NCBI GenBank assembly: GCA_028876495.1
Contig: JAGWRO010000018.1
Coordinates: 96,969 to 160,968 of the forward strand
DNA: 64,000 nt
Direction: 5' to 3'
DNA from: Bacteroidota bacterium
GTDB lineage: Bacteria > Bacteroidota > Bacteroidia > Chitinophagales > Chitinophagaceae
Positions 39,236-49,115 of the stretch are shown here, in pieces (within the stretch, counting starts at the first letter, position 1; the number at the start of each line of letters is the position of its first letter). The position numbers were made by a program, and so were the translations under genes. The notes under the pieces are model-generated. The model was given only the letters and a program-made list of their open reading frames with translations. It did not search any database and was not told the origin of the DNA.

Positions 39236-39568
39236 TTAATCTAAATATTTTTTTATTTCTGTTTTTAAAACCGGTAAATAAACTTTTACGATTGCCCAAA
39301 TCGCACTGCTATCTACTATGTCGTAATCATGTACTATAATGTGTCTTAATGCAATTATTTTCTTTTGATGTGAAACTCTAATATCAGAATTCAATTTTGT
39401 CGCTTTTGATAATGCCTCTCCAATTATTGCTAACCTTCTTTCGTCACCGTCAGTAATTAAAAAATTTGATTCATACTCTTTTAGAGTTTTCACGCCAATC
39501 AAATGCTTATCAATTATTTCGATAGAACTAATTATGTCAGATAGAAAAGCTTTTGCATCTTTAGCCAT
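39236..39568 (-). CDS. HepT-like (DUF86) toxin
   Basis: Rx4H-type motif ALRHIIVHDYDIVD; adjacent to MntA-like nucleotidyltransferase. Confidence 0.83.
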   Translation of the reverse strand: MAKDAKAFLSDIISSIEIIDKHLIGVKTLKEYESNFLITDGDERRLAIIGEALSKATKLNSDIRVSHQKKIIALRHIIVHDYDIVDSSAIWAIVKVYLPVLKTEIKKYLD

Positions 39569-39872
39569 AAATCCTTATTTTGTCAGAATTGATCTGCTTT
39601 AATAAATACGGATTTTTTAATTTCTCATTTGGCATTAAATCAACATTTCTTTTTAGAATTTTCTTTAACGAAAAAAGGAAATCAAAATAGTTATCTGCAT
39701 AATCCAATTCTTTAATTTTTTTCTTGTCGTATTCGTATAAGAAATCCACATCACTCTTCTTATTAAAATATTTTGCATCAGTTGCACTTCCGAAAAGGTA
39801 AAGCGACTTCAATTTATGTTTCTTACATAAATCAACGATCTCAGGAATTTTATTTTCAACAATCGCTACCAT
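39561..39872 (-). CDS. MntA-like minimal nucleotidyltransferase antitoxin
   Basis: LYLFGSATDAKYFNKKSDVDFLYEY (GSx10DxD); ATG at 39872 preferred; 8-bp overlap with the HepT-like gene. Confidence 0.82.
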   Translation of the reverse strand: MVAIVENKIPEIVDLCKKHKLKSLYLFGSATDAKYFNKKSDVDFLYEYDKKKIKELDYADNYFDFLFSLKKILKRNVDLMPNEKLKNPYLLKQINSDKIRIYG

Positions 39873-39877
39873 ATTTT

Positions 39878-41293
39878 TTATTTTACTCTTCCTATCAAAG
39901 TCCCGGCGGTACATTCTTCAATCAATACGTCCACATAATCGCCCTTGTTTAGATCTCCGGTTTTAGGAAATACCACCACTTTATTGTGATCGGTTCTGCC
40001 TGCCCAATGCTCATCGCTTTTCCGGGAATTGCCTTCTATTAATACTTTGAATGTTTTATCTAAATCCCTTTCCATGCTTTTTAAAGAATGAATACGATGC
40101 AATGCAACAATTTCCTGTAATCTTCTTTTCTTTACTTCAAGCGGCACATCATCTTTAAACCTTCTCTCCGCCAGCGTTCCCGGCCTTTCGGAATAAAAAT
40201 ACATATAAGCGAGATCGTATTCGCAATATTCAAAAAGGCTTAATGTTTCTTTATGATCTTCTTCTGTCTCGCCACAAAAACCACTAATAGAATCGGTAGA
40301 TAACCCACAACCAGGGAGAATTTCCCTTATCCGATTCACTTTTGAAATGTACCATTCTCTTGTATAAGTTCGGTTCATCATTTGCAAAATCTTTGAACTT
40401 CCGCTTTGAACGGGAAGATGAATGTATTTACAAATGTTGTCGTATTTCTTCATCGTGAATAACACTTCATCCGTAATATCTTTTGGATGAGAAGTTGAGA
40501 ATCTTACCCTCAGCAATGGAGATATCTGCGCTACTTTTTCAAGAAGATTGGCAAAAGAAATTATCAAATTATCTGAGTTTTTTACCCATTGATAACTGTC
40601 AACATTTTGTCCCAATAAAGTTACTTCACGAAATCCCTGTTCAAAAAGATCGGTACATTCTCTTACCACAGATTCAGCGTCTCTGCTGCGTTCACGTCCG
40701 CGTGTAAAAGGCACCACGCAAAAAGAACACATATTATTACAACCGCGCATAATACTTACAAAAGCCGTAACGCCATTACTATTTAATCTTATAGGAGAGA
40801 TATCGCCATACGTTTCTTCGCGGCTTAGTAAAACATTTACGCCTTTTTGCCCGCTTTCTGCTTCTTCAATTAAGGATGGCAAAGAGCGGTAGGCGTCAGG
40901 CCCAACTACAATATCTACTAATTTTTCTTCTTCCAAAAATTTTGACTTCAACCTTTCTGCCATGCAACCCAACACTCCAACAAGCAATCCCGGATTGTGT
41001 TTTTTCATTTGCCTGAATTCTGTTAGTCTTTTTCTGACAGTCGTTTCTGCTTTTTCACGGATAGAACAGGTATTAATGAAGATCATATCTGCCTCTTCAA
41101 ACTGTGTGGTGATTTCAAAATTTTCTTTCTGCAAAATAGAAGCGATCACCTCACTGTCAGCAAAATTCATCGCACAGCCATAACTTTCTATATAAAATTT
41201 TTTAGTAAACGGATTTGTGACAGCTTTTTTTGGCGCAAATGCTTCTCCCTGCCTGCTTTCATCGTGTTTTGTATCAAGAGCTATTCCCGGCAT
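39878..41293 (-). CDS. miaB: tRNA-2-methylthio-N6-dimethylallyladenosine synthase
   Basis: ESYGCAMNFADSE, radical SAM RGCNNMCSFCVVPFTRGRERSR, TRAM-like C-terminus. Confidence 0.95.
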   Translation of the reverse strand: MPGIALDTKHDESRQGEAFAPKKAVTNPFTKKFYIESYGCAMNFADSEVIASILQKENFEITTQFEEADMIFINTCSIREKAETTVRKRLTEFRQMKKHNPGLLVGVLGCMAERLKSKFLEEEKLVDIVVGPDAYRSLPSLIEEAESGQKGVNVLLSREETYGDISPIRLNSNGVTAFVSIMRGCNNMCSFCVVPFTRGRERSRDAESVVRECTDLFEQGFREVTLLGQNVDSYQWVKNSDNLIISFANLLEKVAQISPLLRVRFSTSHPKDITDEVLFTMKKYDNICKYIHLPVQSGSSKILQMMNRTYTREWYISKVNRIREILPGCGLSTDSISGFCGETEEDHKETLSLFEYCEYDLAYMYFYSERPGTLAERRFKDDVPLEVKKRRLQEIVALHRIHSLKSMERDLDKTFKVLIEGNSRKSDEHWAGRTDHNKVVVFPKTGDLNKGDYVDVLIEECTAGTLIGRVK

Positions 41294-41407
41294 TTTTAAT
41301 TTTATTTCTTAAGGCGGCAAAGATAACAAATTAAAAAATTGCGACACTATGGCAGAAAGTTAATAATATTGTTTTAATACTTTTGGCGCTTCTCTAATTT
41401 TTTCATT

Positions 41408-43294
41408 ATGAAACCATTCTTTTCATGTTTTGTTGCGTACTTATTATTTTTTGGTGAATCCAGCTATTCCCAGCAACTTTTCATTAATACCAACATTCAG
41501 CGTGCCTACGAAAAAGGAACAAGATCGCCAGCCGGAAAACCAGGTAAAAATTATTGGGAAAATCACGCCAATTACAATATCCAGGTAAACTTCAATCCTT
41601 CAACACAATTGCTGCGTGGGCATGAAACGATCACGTATGAAAATAACAGTCCGGATACTTTAAGAAAAATTATTTTTCGTTTGTATCCTGATCTTTATAA
41701 AAAGGGAGTTTACCGGCAAAGTCACATTGCAGAAAAAGACCTGAACGATGGTGTGCAAATTGAATCTTTCAAAATCGGGAATGAAAAGATTAGCAATTTT
41801 AATGATCGGCCAAATGCTTATCGACAAAACATTTTGCTAATCATAAAACCTGACCAGGTTATTTTGCCTCATTCCAAAGTCAATTGTGAAATCACCTGGA
41901 ATTATAAAGTAAATACAGGTTCGCCTGTGCGCACAGGAATGGTGGATAGCACTTCTTATTTTATTGCTTATTTTTTCCCGAGGATTGCAGTATATGATGA
42001 TATTGATGGCTGGGATACCTGGAGCTATAATGGCACTCAGGAGTTTTATAACGATTTCGGAAACTTTAATGTTGAGATCAACCTGCCAAAAAAATATGTA
42101 GTTTGGGCTACCGGCGACAGGGAAAATTCGCCAGACAATTTCACTGGAAATGTTTTGAATAAAATTAAAAAAGCTTCTATATCAACTGATATCATTCACG
42201 TGATTGATGCTGCTGATTATCAAAAAAAAGATGTCCTAAAGAATGATGCTACCGGCAGTTGGAAATTTTCTGCAAAAAAAGTTACAGACTTTGCGTTTGC
42301 TTTAAGCGATCATTATTTATGGTACGCCAGTTCCGTATTGGTAGATTCTTCTACAGGCCGGAGAACGATGGCTGAAGCAGCTTTCAATCCGATTCACGAA
42401 GATTATTTTGATGTCGCCAACCAGGCGCATCAAACCGTTTTTTACACCAGCCATTTTTATCCTGATTATCCTTTTCCCTTCAATCATGAAACGGTTTTTG
42501 ATGGCACCGACCAGATGGAATATCCAATGATGGTAAATGATAATCCAACAAAAACGCATAAAGATGCGGTGCAATTGACAACGCATGAAATATTCCATTC
42601 TTATTTCCCCTTTTTTATGGGTACCAACGAAACGCAATATGCGTGGATGGATGAAGGCTGGGCAACGATTGGCGAATCTGTAATTTCTCCAAAAATGGGT
42701 GAACCGGAGGACGAAGGCATTTTCAGCAAAACCCGTTTTGAAAAAATTTCAGGCACAGACCAGGATGTTCCGCTGATCACCAATACCAAAGATTATGGCG
42801 GAGCCGCTTACCTTGCTAATTCGTATGGAAAAGGAGGTGTTTGCTATTATGTTTTGCAGGATCTTTTGGGAGACAAATTGTATTTTAAAGCCCTTCATCA
42901 ATACATGAATGACTGGCACGGAAAACATCCAACGCCTTATGATTTCTTTTACAGCATTAATAATGGCAGCGGCAAAGATTTGAACTGGTTTTGGAACAAA
43001 TGGTTTTTTGGCTGGCAATATCCTGATCTCGCCATAAAAAAAGTGGAAAATAAAGGAAATGAGGTGCGGATAACGATTGCCAATAAAGGTGGTTTGCCCG
43101 TACCGGTTTATTTAACTTTATTTACAAAAGACGGAAATAAATCTATCAAAAAATATGCGGCTGAAGTTTGGAAAGACAACAAGGAAAAGACTTTCACCGT
43201 TTCCATGCCTTATTCATCTATCACTGAAATTAAATTGGGCAACGAATTTATCCCTGACAAATACGAGCAAAACAATACGTGGAAGGCAAAATAA
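41408..43294 (+). CDS. M1 family metallopeptidase
   Basis: HEIFH...MDEGWATIGE gluzincin motif; signal peptide. Confidence 0.9.
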   Translation: MKPFFSCFVAYLLFFGESSYSQQLFINTNIQRAYEKGTRSPAGKPGKNYWENHANYNIQVNFNPSTQLLRGHETITYENNSPDTLRKIIFRLYPDLYKKGVYRQSHIAEKDLNDGVQIESFKIGNEKISNFNDRPNAYRQNILLIIKPDQVILPHSKVNCEITWNYKVNTGSPVRTGMVDSTSYFIAYFFPRIAVYDDIDGWDTWSYNGTQEFYNDFGNFNVEINLPKKYVVWATGDRENSPDNFTGNVLNKIKKASISTDIIHVIDAADYQKKDVLKNDATGSWKFSAKKVTDFAFALSDHYLWYASSVLVDSSTGRRTMAEAAFNPIHEDYFDVANQAHQTVFYTSHFYPDYPFPFNHETVFDGTDQMEYPMMVNDNPTKTHKDAVQLTTHEIFHSYFPFFMGTNETQYAWMDEGWATIGESVISPKMGEPEDEGIFSKTRFEKISGTDQDVPLITNTKDYGGAAYLANSYGKGGVCYYVLQDLLGDKLYFKALHQYMNDWHGKHPTPYDFFYSINNGSGKDLNWFWNKWFFGWQYPDLAIKKVENKGNEVRITIANKGGLPVPVYLTLFTKDGNKSIKKYAAEVWKDNKEKTFTVSMPYSSITEIKLGNEFIPDKYEQNNTWKAK

Positions 43295-43373
43295 AAATTA
43301 CGGTTATTTATTTGTTTACTGGTTCTCTTCATTATGCCGTCAAAAAATTTTAAATTGTGTAAAATATTTGGGT

Positions 43374-43610
43374 ATGTCAACTCTTGAATTGAAAAAAAAT
43401 CTTATTGAAAAAATAAGCAAAATTGAAAATGAAGATTTGCTTAATGAAGTAAATCGTTTGATTGAAATAGAAACTTCAGATATTGAAGTTTATAAATTTA
43501 GTGACGAACAAAAAGCCGCAATTGCAGAAGCTCAAATCCAAATTAAAAATGGTGAATTTCTAACTGATGAAGAAGCTACTAAAGAAATTAATGAATGGCT
43601 AAAAAAGTAG
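43374..43610 (+). CDS. Putative antitoxin of RelE/ParE-like module
   Basis: 78 aa ORF MSTLELKKNLIEKISKIENEDLLNEVNRLIE...; 16-nt overlap with downstream toxin. Confidence 0.75.
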   Translation: MSTLELKKNLIEKISKIENEDLLNEVNRLIEIETSDIEVYKFSDEQKAAIAEAQIQIKNGEFLTDEEATKEINEWLKK

Positions 43611-43888
43611 TTTGGTCTTTAAGGGCAAGACATGATCGCAAAGACATTTTTAACTATTGGAACAAAAGAAATAAATCTAATCATTACAGCATTCGCTTGA
43701 ATCAATTGTTCAGCCAAGCAGTTTCAATTATTTCTAATTCTCCTAAAATTGGGAAGATGACAGAGGAGAATAATATCAGAATTAAAATAGTTCGGGATTA
43801 TTTAATAATTTATGAAGAATTTGAAAATGAAATTCATATTCTGACGATCTTCAGCAGTCACCAAAATCCTGCAAATTTGAAATTTTAA
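43595..43888 (+). CDS. RelE/ParE-family toxin
   Basis: KKVVWSLRARHDRKDIFNYW...IRIKIVRDYLIIYEEFENEIHILTIFSSHQNP. Confidence 0.85.
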   Translation: MAKKVVWSLRARHDRKDIFNYWNKRNKSNHYSIRLNQLFSQAVSIISNSPKIGKMTEENNIRIKIVRDYLIIYEEFENEIHILTIFSSHQNPANLKF

Positions 43889-43891
43889 TTC

Positions 43892-44947
43892 ATGTTCCAA
43901 ATTCTAATAAAAAAACTGGCTTACGGCGTACTCGTGTTATTTGGCGTAGTGGTGGTAGTCTTTTTGGTTTTCCAGGCATTTGGCGATCCGGCACGAATGG
44001 TTTTAGGACAAACCGGCGACAAGAAAACGATGGAAAATATCCGCAAAGAACTCTATCTCGATCAGCCCAAATGGAAGCAATTTGTTTTTTATGTAAATGA
44101 TATTTCTCCGATTAGTATTGACACCAAAACAGAAATAAAAGAAAAAGGCCTGCGTGGATTTTTTATTCCTGTTAGCGGAAATGAAAACCTCGCTTTCAAA
44201 ATTCCTTACCTCCGCCGAAGTTATCAAACCAAAAAACAGGTGACAGAAGTATTGATGGAAGCCTTGCCGGGAACGATCATGCTCGCTACAGCCGCCATGT
44301 TTTTTGCTATTATTGTTGGGATATTTTTGGGGATACTGGCGGCAGTGAAACAAAATACGTGGGTTGATACCACTTCTGTTTTTGGCAGCGTTATTGGTAT
44401 TTCCGCGCCTTCGTTTTTTATGGCGATCGTTATCGCATATTTCTTTGGTTTGGTGCTGCACGATTATACCGGTTTACCACTCACCGGAAGTTGGTTTAAT
44501 ATTGATCCGGTCACGGGGCAACGGTATCTCACTCTGCAAAACCTGATTTTGCCTGCGATCACGCTGGGCATCAGGCCGTTGTCAATCATTACGCAACTTA
44601 CCCGAAGTTCCATGCTCGACACGCTCAACCAGGATTATATAAGAACCGCTTATGCAAAAGGTTTAAGCAAAAGAAAAGTAGTGCTTCATCATGCATTAAG
44701 AAACGCGATAAACCCGGTGTTAACGGCTATTACAGGCTGGTTTGCTGAATTGCTCGCCGGGGCATTTTTCGTGGAATATATTTTTGGCTGGAAGGGAATC
44801 GGCAAAGTAACGGTGGATGCTTTAGAAAAGCTGGATTACCCTGTAGTTATGGGTTCCGTGCTTTTGGCTGCCACCATTTTTGTGTTGATGAATATTTTTG
44901 CGGATGTGCTTTATGGTGTAATTGATCCGAGAGTGAAGATGAAATGA
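43892..44947 (+). CDS. ABC transporter permease (oligopeptide/DppB type)
   Basis: DppB-like permease; RSSMLDTLNQDYIRTAYAKGLSKRKVVLHHALRNAINP EAA motif. Confidence 0.9.
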   Translation: MFQILIKKLAYGVLVLFGVVVVVFLVFQAFGDPARMVLGQTGDKKTMENIRKELYLDQPKWKQFVFYVNDISPISIDTKTEIKEKGLRGFFIPVSGNENLAFKIPYLRRSYQTKKQVTEVLMEALPGTIMLATAAMFFAIIVGIFLGILAAVKQNTWVDTTSVFGSVIGISAPSFFMAIVIAYFFGLVLHDYTGLPLTGSWFNIDPVTGQRYLTLQNLILPAITLGIRPLSIITQLTRSSMLDTLNQDYIRTAYAKGLSKRKVVLHHALRNAINPVLTAITGWFAELLAGAFFVEYIFGWKGIGKVTVDALEKLDYPVVMGSVLLAATIFVLMNIFADVLYGVIDPRVKMK

Positions 44948-45052
44948 TGGAGTCTTAAAAAAACTACAGGCTAAAGCACAAAGCAGTAAAACCACAAATT
45001 CCCTCAATTTTTATTTTGATTAGAATTTTAAAACCAAAAGTCAAATTACCAA

Positions 45053-45694
45053 TCAGTTTATAGTTTTTTCAAATTCTTTTCCATCTTCAGAACTGAAAAT
45101 TATTTTTTCTACTTCCGCATTCTTAATAACATCTATTTTGAATTGGGGATCCAGAAAATCCAAATCTATTTTTGAGTCATAAAATTCGGTCTTGTCAATT
45201 TCATGTTCTATTGGTAAATATTTGAATTCTCTGTAAGTTTCAAAAGTATATTTAGTATCAGGCAAAGTTGCTCCTCCTAAACTATATCTCCTGGTCTCAT
45301 ACATATGATTGCCGCTTTTAAAATGAATTATTTGGTCAGCCTCAAAACTCGGGGATGCAAGCATAAAAAACAAAATTCCTAAACTAACAAACAGAATTCC
45401 AAAAGACATTGATATCATTCCTATTATTCGAATAATCCTTATAAAAATATTAGTGGATTTATAAAGACTGAAAACTGCCCAACAAAGAAAAAAATATTCT
45501 AATGAAAATACTATATAATCAGCATAGTCTCCTTTTAAAGAGTAGTCAAAAAGAAACAATAAATTATGAAGAACAAAAAATGTAATTATATAGCGGGTGA
45601 TGTTGGAAGAAAAGTTAATTGGAACATGTTGCGAAATAACAGCAGCGATGATAGGAAACCCAATAAATGTCCATATTATGTAATAGAACGCCAA
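45053..45694 (-). CDS. Hypothetical membrane protein
   Basis: 213 aa ORF with about four hydrophobic segments. Confidence 0.6.
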   Translation of the reverse strand: MAFYYIIWTFIGFPIIAAVISQHVPINFSSNITRYIITFFVLHNLLFLFDYSLKGDYADYIVFSLEYFFLCWAVFSLYKSTNIFIRIIRIIGMISMSFGILFVSLGILFFMLASPSFEADQIIHFKSGNHMYETRRYSLGGATLPDTKYTFETYREFKYLPIEHEIDKTEFYDSKIDLDFLDPQFKIDVIKNAEVEKIIFSSEDGKEFEKTIN

Positions 45695-45713
45695 TTTAAA
45701 AGCGATTAATTTT

Positions 45714-45992
45714 TTATTTTATCACCACTTCTTTTATCACCTTTTCACCGAGTTCTTCATTTACCCTTTCGATGATTTTTGGTTTTTGGTAGAGCAGCTC
45801 ATTTTTTAGCGGAGCAACAGATGTATAAATAAACAGTGTTGAATTGATGATCTCAATTTTATCTGTGTAGTTAGCAATGGTTCGTCCCATAATTTTTTCC
45901 CAGGCATCCTTTACCTGCATAGCCTGCACGCCACTTTTCAGTTTGCTTTTTTTCAAAAATTCCTTTAATGCTTCGCCAATTGAAACTTCCAT
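45714..45992 (-). CDS. DUF721 domain-containing protein
   Basis: AWEKIMGRTIANYTDKI...LFIYTSVAPLKNELLYQK; adjacent to recF as often seen. Confidence 0.85.
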   Translation of the reverse strand: MEVSIGEALKEFLKKSKLKSGVQAMQVKDAWEKIMGRTIANYTDKIEIINSTLFIYTSVAPLKNELLYQKPKIIERVNEELGEKVIKEVVIK

Positions 45993-46133
45993 GTTGTAAA
46001 GTTATTTCTTTTTTGCTATCAAGGTACAAAGTGTCAAAGAGGAAGGAACTAATTAATTTTTCTGTTACCTGGATTGTTTCTGCGGGAATATCTTATGTGA
46101 AACTTTGTGTCTTAGTGCCTTTGTGGCAACTCC

Positions 46134-47225
46134 TTATATTAGTTCAATAATCTGCACGGTATCTCCAAACTGCGAAAGTGCATCCAGCAAACGGTCTGCA
46201 TGAGTGTCGGTAATAAAAACCTGGCCGTTATTTTCTTTGCACACATATTCCAATAAATTTTTAATGCGGCTTTCATCAAGCTTTTCAAATACATCGTCAA
46301 GCAATAAAACCGGCGCAGCGTGTTTTACGGATTTTAATATTTCAAATTCTGCCAGTTTACACGCAAACAACAAGCTTTTTCTTTGTCCTTGCGAAGCGAT
46401 GGTTTTAAAAATATTTTCATGCAGCAAAAAAATAAGATCTTCTTTGTGAATGCCCACATTGGTACGCTGTGTAAGCCTATCCTTCTGCCGCGAGGCAATC
46501 AATAATTCTTCAAAATTATTTTCATTTTGAAGGCTGTTATATTCTAAATCAACTTTTTCATTATTCCCGGAAATGTTTTTATAAAACTGTTGTACCAGTG
46601 GAAATAATTTTTCAGAAAATTGCTTGCGCACTTTATGAATATAATTGCCGGGAGGAATTAATTGCTGGTCAAAGGTTTCCAGCAAGGCAAAATCAAACCT
46701 GCTTTTGGCGGCTTCATTTTTCAGGAAACTATTTCTTTGCGCCAGCACTTTGCTATATGTTATCAGTTGTTGCAAATATTCGGCATCAACCTGGCTGATC
46801 AAAGTGTCTAAAAATTTTCTTCTTTCTTCACTTCCCCCGGTGATCATGCCGATATCATCGGGCGCAATAACCACGCATGGAAATTTGCCGATGTGATGCG
46901 AAAATTTTTCATACGCAACATCATCTAAATAAAATTCTTTTTTTTGTGTAGCGCGATAAATGCAAACGATTTTTTGTGATTCAGCAGCTTCAATTTCCTT
47001 TTGCAATTCTCCTTCAAGCCTAAAACCTTCATCACCAAAATGAGTGTTTAAAGCATCCGATTTGGTGAAATAACTTTTGGTAAAACACAAGTAATTAATG
47101 GCGTCAAGAAGATTCGTTTTCCCTTTTCCATTCAGCCCGCATACACCGATTATTCTTTCCGTAAAATCAAATTCTCTTGATCGATAATTTTTATATCCCG
47201 TCAAAGAAATTTTTGTAAAAAACAA
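46134..47225 (-). CDS. recF: DNA replication and repair protein RecF
   Basis: GLNGKGKTNLLDAI, ASQGQRKSLLFACKLAE, LLLDDVFEKLD; apparent TTG start. Confidence 0.93.
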   Translation of the reverse strand: MFFTKISLTGYKNYRSREFDFTERIIGVCGLNGKGKTNLLDAINYLCFTKSYFTKSDALNTHFGDEGFRLEGELQKEIEAAESQKIVCIYRATQKKEFYLDDVAYEKFSHHIGKFPCVVIAPDDIGMITGGSEERRKFLDTLISQVDAEYLQQLITYSKVLAQRNSFLKNEAAKSRFDFALLETFDQQLIPPGNYIHKVRKQFSEKLFPLVQQFYKNISGNNEKVDLEYNSLQNENNFEELLIASRQKDRLTQRTNVGIHKEDLIFLLHENIFKTIASQGQRKSLLFACKLAEFEILKSVKHAAPVLLLDDVFEKLDESRIKNLLEYVCKENNGQVFITDTHADRLLDALSQFGDTVQIIELI

Positions 47226-47320
47226 ATTTTAATGATTTTTTAGTCTTTCATTAATTGAAATGCAAGTTAGCCACTTCTTTACTTCAGCAGTTATAGAACT
47301 CTCCCTGGAGGGCAGGGAGG

Positions 47321-47752
47321 CTACAGCATTCTGCGTAAATAATTTATTTGTCCGAGATGATAATTAAAATGTGCCAACAGGAAGATCAAAAATATTTCTG
47401 TAGAAAATACCTGCTCCCTTATTTTAACCGGGAATTCTTTTTTCATATCTTCTTCTGATAATTTCGGAAGCGTGTTTTTTATAATTTCCTTTAATGAAGT
47501 TATATCTGAAACCAGTTTTTCACGCGGAACATCTTTTAATGAAAATTCGTCATCCCTGTGCCGGATGAAATCAGTATGGCCCAGTATTCTGCCAATAAAA
47601 TCATTGAGATTTCCGACAAGATGCAGGGCTAAATTTCCGGCAGAATTTTTTATGTTGCCTTTTATTTCCCAAAGGTCATTTTCATTTTTAAACAAATTAA
47701 TTTCTTCGATTAATTTGTTCAGGTCTCTTTCGTACAGATCTGCGATGTTCAT
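47321..47752 (-). CDS. DinB-like (DUF1572) protein
   Basis: Four-helix DinB-like pattern ending LLAHFNYHLGQINYLRRML. Confidence 0.8.
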   Translation of the reverse strand: MNIADLYERDLNKLIEEINLFKNENDLWEIKGNIKNSAGNLALHLVGNLNDFIGRILGHTDFIRHRDDEFSLKDVPREKLVSDITSLKEIIKNTLPKLSEEDMKKEFPVKIREQVFSTEIFLIFLLAHFNYHLGQINYLRRML

Positions 47753-47932
47753 TTGATTTAAGTTAAAAGTTTTACAGTAAAAGAAGTTTTAAGTCCGATT
47801 TTTATTTTATTGCGAAAATTTTGGGTTGAATTATTTTCCCAGGAACCCATTTGTAAAGATACGCGAATCAACTATTATTTAAATCTTGTTAAGATATAGA
47901 ATCATTTAGTTATCATTATTATATTTGTGGCT

Positions 47933-49013
47933 ATGACTATAGAATTACTTAAAGATTTGAGAGACCGTTTGATGGTTTTGAGGAGGTTTCTTTGACGTTG
48001 AGAACCGCGAACAAAAAATAAATAACGATAAGCAACTTTCGCTTTCTGCAGGTTTCTGGGACGACAGCAAACGTGCGACTTCCATTTTAAAATCTATCAA
48101 GTTAAATGAATATTGGTTAAATATTTATATAGATGTAAAAACAAAAGTGGAAGATTTTTCTGTACTTTTTGAATTCTGGAAAGAAGGGGAAGCGACAGAA
48201 GAAGAAGTGAAGGAAGCCTATGAAAGCGCTGTAAAAGCTACTGAAGAAGCAGAGTTTAAAAGCACCCTGAACAAACCGGAAGATGAGATGCCTGCTATTC
48301 TGCAAATTAACAGCGGAGCGGGTGGAACTGAAAGCCAGGATTGGGCGGAAATGCTTTTGAGGATGTACCGGATGTATGGCGAAAAGCAGGGCTGGAGCGT
48401 AACCGAGCTGGATTTCCAGGAAGGAGACGGCGCGGGAATTAAAAGCGCTACCTTACAGTTTGACGGGCCTTTTGCTTACGGATTTTTAAAAGCCGAAAGT
48501 GGTGTTCATCGTTTGGTACGTATTTCACCTTTTGACAGCAACGCCCGCCGGCATACAAGTTTTGCAAGCGTTTATGTATATCCGTTAGTTGATGATTCCG
48601 TTGAAATAAAAGTGAATCCGGCAGAGGTAGAGTGGGCTTTTTTCAGGAGTGGCGGAAGCGGCGGACAAAATGTAAACAAGGTAGAAACCGCTGTGAGGTT
48701 GACACACAAGCCATCAGGAATTATTGTAGAGTGCCAGCAAGCAAGAACACAAGGAGAAAACCGCGAGAAGGCAATGTCAATGCTTAAAAGCCGGTTATAT
48801 GAAGAAGAAATGAGAAAAAGGCAGGAGCAGCTTGATGTGAATAATGCTTCGAAGAAAAAAATAGAGTGGGGCAGCCAGATACGCAGTTACGTTTTTCATC
48901 CCTATAAAATGATCAAAGACCATCGCACCGATTATGAAGTTGGAAATGTAGGTCCGGTGATGGATGGCGAACTGGATGGGTTTATAAAAGCATATTTGAT
49001 GATGGAAAGTTAA
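47933..49013 (+). CDS. prfB: Peptide chain release factor 2 (programmed +1 frameshift)
   Basis: ATG 47933; AGGAGG TTT CTT TGA C; frame resumes at GAC 47994; GGQ motif [13 protein letters not shown]. Confidence 0.95.
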
Positions 49014-49115
49014 TTAATTAGCTAATTAACTGATTAGCCAATTAGCTAATTAAAAACAATAGAACAATAAAACAATACAACCACTAATCAATAATTTAAT
49101 AATCAATAATTAAAC

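Noticed and set aside
47761-47790. TTTTACAGTAAAAGAAG as another copy of the 16-mer
   Set aside because: Only the TTTACTG end matches; the ATTTG block is absent.
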